From Methanobacteriaceae archaeon (GTDB lineage Archaea > Methanobacteriota > Methanobacteria > Methanobacteriales > Methanobacteriaceae), in assembly GCA_011620845.1 (NCBI GenBank), contig WOYJ01000076.1, forward strand, positions 1-8,500: DNA of 8,500 nt. The letters are read 5' to 3'. Numbering within the stretch: the stretch's first letter is position 1; each line of letters begins with the position of its first letter. The notes beneath the pieces were generated by a model. That model did no database searches. It was not told where the DNA came from and saw nothing but the letters and a program-made list of their open reading frames with translations. The translations under genes were made by a program, and so were the position numbers. Shown in pieces: positions 5,708 through 8,500 of the stretch.

Positions 5708-6757
5708 ATGGAAACTGAAACCTGCCTGAACGATGTCTTTATTACTATCAAGGATGATACTCTGATTATTGAAAGGGAAGAGGGATTATTATCCATGGGA
5801 ACTTCAGATCTGGGCGGTGGCCTGGGTATGATTAAATCCATTGTAATAGGCGGTTTAAGATCCCCTGAGGATTCCTCTCCTTCCAGCTTCCTTGAAGGTG
5901 AAGAAGATCTGAGTAAGACTTTAAAGGTGGATGAAACCTTAGAACCCGCCGCAGTTACCATTGGTAGTTTTAATATAGCCAACAGCATTAATGTAACCTA
6001 TGACAAGGTAACCGCCCTGATTATGTACGATGACAGCGTTGGATTACCGGCCAGCGTCACAGTGCTGGTGGATGAAGACCTGGACGAACCAACCCTTCTG
6101 GAACTCTTTAAAGCAGCTGTTGAAGGGAAAAATGCTGCTTTATGGGATTTAGGTTTAATTAACGGTTTGTCTTTAGATTTATTCGATTCAGGAAATTATG
6201 ATTCTATTTTAATTGCCTGCACTGGTTTTGGAAGTTCAAAAACAGGTGAAGAAGCCGATGTTCTGCGTTCAACCGTTGGAACATGTGTCCGGGAAGCGAC
6301 AGAGAAGTTGCTTGAGAATTTAGGATACCCCCGGGATGTGGTGGGTTACATGGAAACTGTGGGGGTTACCGTGGAAGATCTGGTATATGCCGGGATGCAG
6401 CTCTGTGTAGGGGGGGATGAAACCCCCGAGCTTTATGACACTCTCCGAGAACAGTTACTAAAATCTTTAGAGGATATAAATGTGGTTTCACTCATCATGG
6501 CCGGAATCAGACTGGAAGAAGATTACGCCCGGCACCGGGTGCGTGGTGTGGACGTGGACGATGACCCGGCCTATCTCTACTCGGATGAAGTCCTGGGAAT
6601 GGCAGTGGCCAATCAGATCGCCGGTACCAAGGCCATATTTAATTTTAAAAGGTATGATGAGGAAAAACCAGGCATAATAGGGGTGCTTGGTCCGGTGCTT
6701 GATGATGTATTCGCTGGACTGGTGGCTGGTTGTATGTCCAAGATATTTGAGGAGTGA
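5708..6757 (+). CDS. cbiS: CbiS: adenosylcobinamide amidohydrolase (CbiZ) - alpha-ribazole-phosphate phosphatase (CobZ) fusion
   Basis: Two-domain cobamide enzyme of 349 residues. Residues 1-200 are CbiZ-like: this part cleaves the aminopropanol side of adenosylcobinamide to adenosylcobyric acid, so imported corrinoids can be re-used. Visible in it are GGGLGMIKSIVIGGL (36-50) and ILIACTGFGSSKTGEEADV (167-185). Residues 205-349 are CobZ-like, related to PgpA, and remove the phosphate of alpha-ribazole phosphate or cobalamin phosphate. Its marks are DDDPAYLYSDEVLGMAVAN (284-302) and LGPVLDDVFAGLVAGCMSK (327-345). A bifunctional CbiS with both activities was characterised from Methanopyrus kandleri. 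The frame is open upstream to 5618, which would add a hydrophobic 30-residue extension overlapping the divergent gene. GGTGA at 5699-5703 supports ATG 5708 instead. cobS follows two bases after the stop. Confidence 0.9.
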   Translation: METETCLNDVFITIKDDTLIIEREEGLLSMGTSDLGGGLGMIKSIVIGGLRSPEDSSPSSFLEGEEDLSKTLKVDETLEPAAVTIGSFNIANSINVTYDKVTALIMYDDSVGLPASVTVLVDEDLDEPTLLELFKAAVEGKNAALWDLGLINGLSLDLFDSGNYDSILIACTGFGSSKTGEEADVLRSTVGTCVREATEKLLENLGYPRDVVGYMETVGVTVEDLVYAGMQLCVGGDETPELYDTLREQLLKSLEDINVVSLIMAGIRLEEDYARHRVRGVDVDDDPAYLYSDEVLGMAVANQIAGTKAIFNFKRYDEEKPGIIGVLGPVLDDVFAGLVAGCMSKIFEE

Positions 6758-6759
6758 AG

Positions 6760-7551
6760 ATGGCGAGAAACGATTTAATGGTGGACAAAACCAGATCCTC
6801 TAAGAGTAGTGTTAGAGGATTCCTGGGTTTGGTATCCTTCTCTACAATACTACCCCTTAATATTCACACCACCATCGAGGAAATGGCCAGGTTCACCTGG
6901 CTATGGCCGATCATCGGTGGATTCATTGGAATACTGGTGGGCCTACTTGGTTACGTAACCATGGATCTAATCACCATACCCCAACTGGTAGCCGCGGCCA
7001 TTATTTACAGTTTCGCCATCTGGTTTACCGGTTTCCATCACCTGGACGGTCTGGTGGACTTCGGCGACGCAGTGATGGCCCATGGTGATCCGGAAAAAAG
7101 GATACAGATAATGCGGGATGCAAGGATCGGCACCGGTGGGATAGCTTACCTTTTTATTGTAGCCATTATAACCTTCGCATCCATTGCATCAACCCCCATA
7201 GGCCTTATATTCTTCATCCTACTGGTATCTGAAGTATCAGCTAAACTGGGACTCCTCACCTGCTCCACTTTCACAGCACCATATCCAAACGGCACCGGCA
7301 GGTACTTCATAGAAGCCATGACCCCCAAGATGTTGATTTTATCCTTAATTATAACCCTTATCATCGGATACCTGATCCTGAACATCACAGGGATAATAGG
7401 AATAATAGGTGGGTTAATCGGTGGGCTTATAATGGCCGGTGTTGTCCGGAAGAAATTCAACTACGCTACTGGAGATATCCTGGGAGCTTCCAATGAAATA
7501 TCCCGGATGATCGCCCTAGTTTTAATGGTAGGCTATCTGAGTGTGATTTAA
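6760..7551 (+). CDS. cobS: Adenosylcobinamide-GDP ribazoletransferase (cobalamin synthase) CobS
   Basis: Integral membrane enzyme that joins adenosylcobinamide-GDP to alpha-ribazole (phosphate), making the complete cobamide needed for methanogenic methyl transfer. It has 263 residues, close to the family norm. Signatures are GFHHLDGLVDFGDAVM (91-106), IMRDARIGTGG (117-127) and the C-terminal YATGDILGASNE (235-246). Hydrophobic segments near 47-69, 76-92, 127-145, 146-168, 190-206, 208-228 and 247-262 fit a six- or seven-pass membrane protein. The frame can start at a GTG at 6754 that overlaps the cbiS stop. GAGGAG (6749-6754) is well spaced only for ATG 6760, so I use the latter. Either way the tight junction implies translational coupling with cbiS, whose CobZ half handles the phosphate product of this step. 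Confidence 0.93.
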   Translation: MARNDLMVDKTRSSKSSVRGFLGLVSFSTILPLNIHTTIEEMARFTWLWPIIGGFIGILVGLLGYVTMDLITIPQLVAAAIIYSFAIWFTGFHHLDGLVDFGDAVMAHGDPEKRIQIMRDARIGTGGIAYLFIVAIITFASIASTPIGLIFFILLVSEVSAKLGLLTCSTFTAPYPNGTGRYFIEAMTPKMLILSLIITLIIGYLILNITGIIGIIGGLIGGLIMAGVVRKKFNYATGDILGASNEISRMIALVLMVGYLSVI

Positions 7552-7590
7552 TATTGAATTTAATACTGATTTAACGGCAATTTAATTTAA
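7546..7590. repeat. Four ATTTAA elements spaced 11-12 bp apart
   Basis: ATTTAA begins at 7546, 7558, 7569 and 7580, spacings of 12, 11 and 11 bp, close to one DNA turn; a further TTTAA follows at 7586. The array starts in the cobS stop codon and fills the 51-bp spacer before trm56. It could be a phased AT-rich promoter or protein binding site for trm56, or simple degeneration of AT-rich spacer DNA. Confidence 0.4.
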
Positions 7591-7602
7591 CCACGTGATA
7601 CA

Positions 7603-8133
7603 ATGACTAAAATTAAAGTTTTAAGACTGGACCACCGCAGAAGAAGGGACGCCCGGATAACCACCCATGTCTGTTTAACAGGAAGGGCATTCGGCGCGTC
7701 TGAAGTTATTTTAAGCGGAGATAAAGATACTAAACTCATGGAGAACGTTGCCGATGTGACGGAGCGCTGGGGAGGAGATTTCACAGTCAGTTACCGGAAG
7801 AACTGGGATAACCTGTTGGATGAGTGGAAGAAGAACGGTGGCCAGGTAGTCCACCTCACCATGTACGGTGAACAGGTTCAGGATGTTGTAGATGATATAA
7901 GGAGTTCAGATAAGGATAAGCTGGTAGTGGTGGGGGGTTCCCGGGTACCCGGCAAGGTGTACAGGGAAGCTGAATGGAACGTTTCAGTAACCACCCAGCC
8001 CCACTCGGAAGTTTCGGCCCTGGCTATTTTTCTACACCTGTACTTCCAGGGGAAGGAACTCGGTAAGGAATTTGAGGGCGGTAAATTGAAAGTGGTGCCC
8101 AGTTCCCATGGAAAGAAGATTATAGAAAAATAA
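7603..8133 (+). CDS. trm56: tRNA (cytidine(56)-2'-O)-methyltransferase Trm56
   Basis: SPOUT-family methyltransferase that uses S-adenosylmethionine to methylate the ribose of C56 in the T-loop of archaeal tRNAs, stabilising the tRNA elbow. At 176 residues it has the compact archaeal length. Conserved blocks are LRLDHR and the adjacent RDARITTHV-RAFGA region (7-32), HLTMYGE (84-90), VVVGGSRVP (108-116) and VSVTTQPHSEVSALAIF (127-143). The last two are the parts that form the C-terminal knot and cofactor pocket. ATG 7603 has GTGAT (7595-7599) upstream. It lies 51 bp behind cobS in the same direction; a shared transcript is possible but the functions are unrelated. Another start is unlikely because the conserved N-terminal LRLDHR block begins at residue 7. 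Confidence 0.94.
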   Translation: MTKIKVLRLDHRRRRDARITTHVCLTGRAFGASEVILSGDKDTKLMENVADVTERWGGDFTVSYRKNWDNLLDEWKKNGGQVVHLTMYGEQVQDVVDDIRSSDKDKLVVVGGSRVPGKVYREAEWNVSVTTQPHSEVSALAIFLHLYFQGKELGKEFEGGKLKVVPSSHGKKIIEK

Positions 8134-8194
8134 ACAGGTGTTCTTTAGGCATTTTTTCGTTGTTTAAGCTATATTTCTTCTATTACGCTTTTTT
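8134..8194 (+). terminator. Oligo-T terminators after trm56
   Basis: Two T6 runs, 8152-8157 and 8189-8194, follow the trm56 stop in AT-rich DNA. No convincing hairpin precedes them; archaeal RNA polymerase often terminates on oligo-T alone. They would separate the cobamide/trm56 transcripts from the CsbD-like gene. Confidence 0.45.
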
Positions 8195-8219
8195 ACATTG
8201 AATTGTTTAACCTATTTTT

Positions 8220-8231
8220 CGAAATATTTAA
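8220..8231 (+). promoter_or_regulatory. BRE/TATA promoter of the CsbD-like gene
   Basis: CGAAATATTTAA at 8220-8231 has a purine-rich BRE-like start directly joined to an AT-only TATA box. Normal archaeal spacing puts the transcription start near 8253, giving a leader of about 72 nt. That start coincides with the first base of the inverted repeat at 8253-8278. Confidence 0.5.
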
Positions 8232-8252
8232 CAAAAATTACCAACTTAATTG

Positions 8253-8278
8253 TTATTGGGTGAAATAAACCCCAATAA
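8253..8278. repeat. Perfect 8-bp inverted repeat in the CsbD-like gene leader
   Basis: TTATTGGG (8253-8260) and CCCAATAA (8271-8278) are exact reverse complements around a 10-nt spacer. The position is at the predicted mRNA 5' end, 47 bp before the start codon. It could be an operator bound at the transcription start, or a 5'-terminal hairpin that protects the mRNA. No T-run follows directly, so a terminator is less likely. Confidence 0.55.
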
Positions 8279-8324
8279 AAATAATTCTTAAGTTTTTATC
8301 AAAAAAACAAAAGAGGGATAAAAT

Positions 8325-8500
8325 ATGGGAAACCAGTTAGGAGATATTAAAGGGAAAGTAAAAGAAAAAGGAGGAGAATTAAAAGGAAAAGCCAAAGAAA
8401 CAAGCGGAGAACTAAAAGGAAAAGCCAAAGAAACAAGCGGAGAATTAAAAGGAAAAGCCAAAGAAACAAGCGGAGAACTAAAAGGAAAAGCGAAGGAAAT
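8325..8500 (+). CDS. CsbD-like repeat protein, partial (runs off the right edge)
   Basis: The first 58 codons of a gene that continues past the window. The start MGNQLGDIKGKVKEK resembles the CsbD stress-protein family (small, charged, G-K-x-K-x-x-x-G pattern). From residue 6 onward the protein is a series of 11-residue units of the form GELKGKAKETS, at least four plus one diverged first unit. The composition is almost only Lys, Glu, Gly, Leu, Ala, Thr and Ser, with no Cys, Trp or Phe, so it should be highly soluble and helical or disordered. Eleven-residue Lys/Glu/Ala repeats are also the hallmark of LEA group 3 desiccation proteins, so a protective role is plausible but inferred. GAGGG (8313-8317) precedes the ATG, and a promoter lies at 8220-8231. 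The total length cannot be seen. Confidence 0.75.
   Translation, partial: MGNQLGDIKGKVKEKGGELKGKAKETSGELKGKAKETSGELKGKAKETSGELKGKAKE
8340..8500 (+). repeat. In-frame 33-bp tandem repeats within the CsbD-like gene
   Basis: Units start at 8340 (diverged), 8373, 8406, 8439 and 8472 (cut by the edge). Units at 8373 and 8439 are identical. The unit at 8406 differs by one base (CTA for TTA), and the unit at 8472 has the same CTA plus third-position changes near the end. The TTA/CTA alternation suggests that a 66-bp double unit was duplicated recently. Each unit is 11 codons, so gain or loss of units keeps the frame. Confidence 0.9.

Noticed and set aside
5659..5988. 109-residue open frame on the minus strand
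   Set aside because: Antisense to the start of cbiS and overlapping the divergent promoter; no family-like features.
7146..7460. 104-residue minus-strand frame rich in Ile and Pro
   Set aside because: Shadow of the membrane segments of cobS.
8340..8500. Repeat array considered as a CRISPR
   Set aside because: The 33-bp units are directly adjacent with no spacers and encode a continuous protein.

Overview
The window looks like a piece of a methanogenic archaeon chromosome, most likely a mesophilic member of the Methanobacteriales (Methanobacterium-like). This rests on gene content: an archaeosine-pathway QueC, the archaeal tRNA methyltransferase Trm56, a CbiS-type CbiZ-CobZ fusion followed by CobS, a methanogen-type HTH-V4R regulator, and a short archaeal-type Hcp. 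It is also supported by very AT-rich intergenic DNA, archaeal TATA boxes, GGTGA/GAGG ribosome binding sites and oligo-T terminators. The species assignment is inference; no rRNA is present.

Layout. Positions 1-469 hold no intact gene. They contain A/T-rich DNA, a hairpin, a 16-bp inverted repeat and, on the minus strand, what reads as a frameshifted C-terminal remnant of a MarR-like winged-helix regulator lying directly behind queC. Next comes a leftward block: queC (preQ0 synthase), larC (nickel-pincer cofactor cyclometallase family) and an MsvR-like HTH-V4R regulator. The regulator is divergent from a rightward gene for a rubredoxin-hybrid cluster protein fusion. Their roughly 140-bp spacer has a shared TATA region and nested TTCGG/CCGAA inverted repeats that look like the regulator's operator. 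A hairpin plus T10 terminator closes the Hcp gene. A small six-cysteine zinc-ribbon-like protein follows under its own promoter.

The right half starts with a leftward PII-like gene (MJ1244/COG4075 type), divergent from a rightward cobamide cluster. cbiS (corrinoid amidohydrolase plus alpha-ribazole-phosphate phosphatase) and cobS (ribazoletransferase) are only 2 nt apart and supply corrinoid salvage and the last two steps of nucleotide-loop assembly. trm56 (tRNA C56 2'-O-methylation) follows after an AT-rich spacer with four ATTTAA elements spaced 11-12 bp apart. Two T-runs, a good BRE/TATA and an inverted repeat at the expected mRNA 5' end then precede a CsbD-like gene made of near-identical 33-bp (11-residue) repeats, which runs off the right edge.

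Most notable points: (1) the redox module, an Hcp class III protein with all cluster ligands visible, fused to a complete rubredoxin and divergent from a cysteine-rich V4R regulator with a palindromic operator candidate; (2) the freshly duplicated 11-residue repeats of the CsbD-like protein; (3) the decayed regulator behind queC. No CRISPR array, tRNA, rRNA or insertion sequence was seen.
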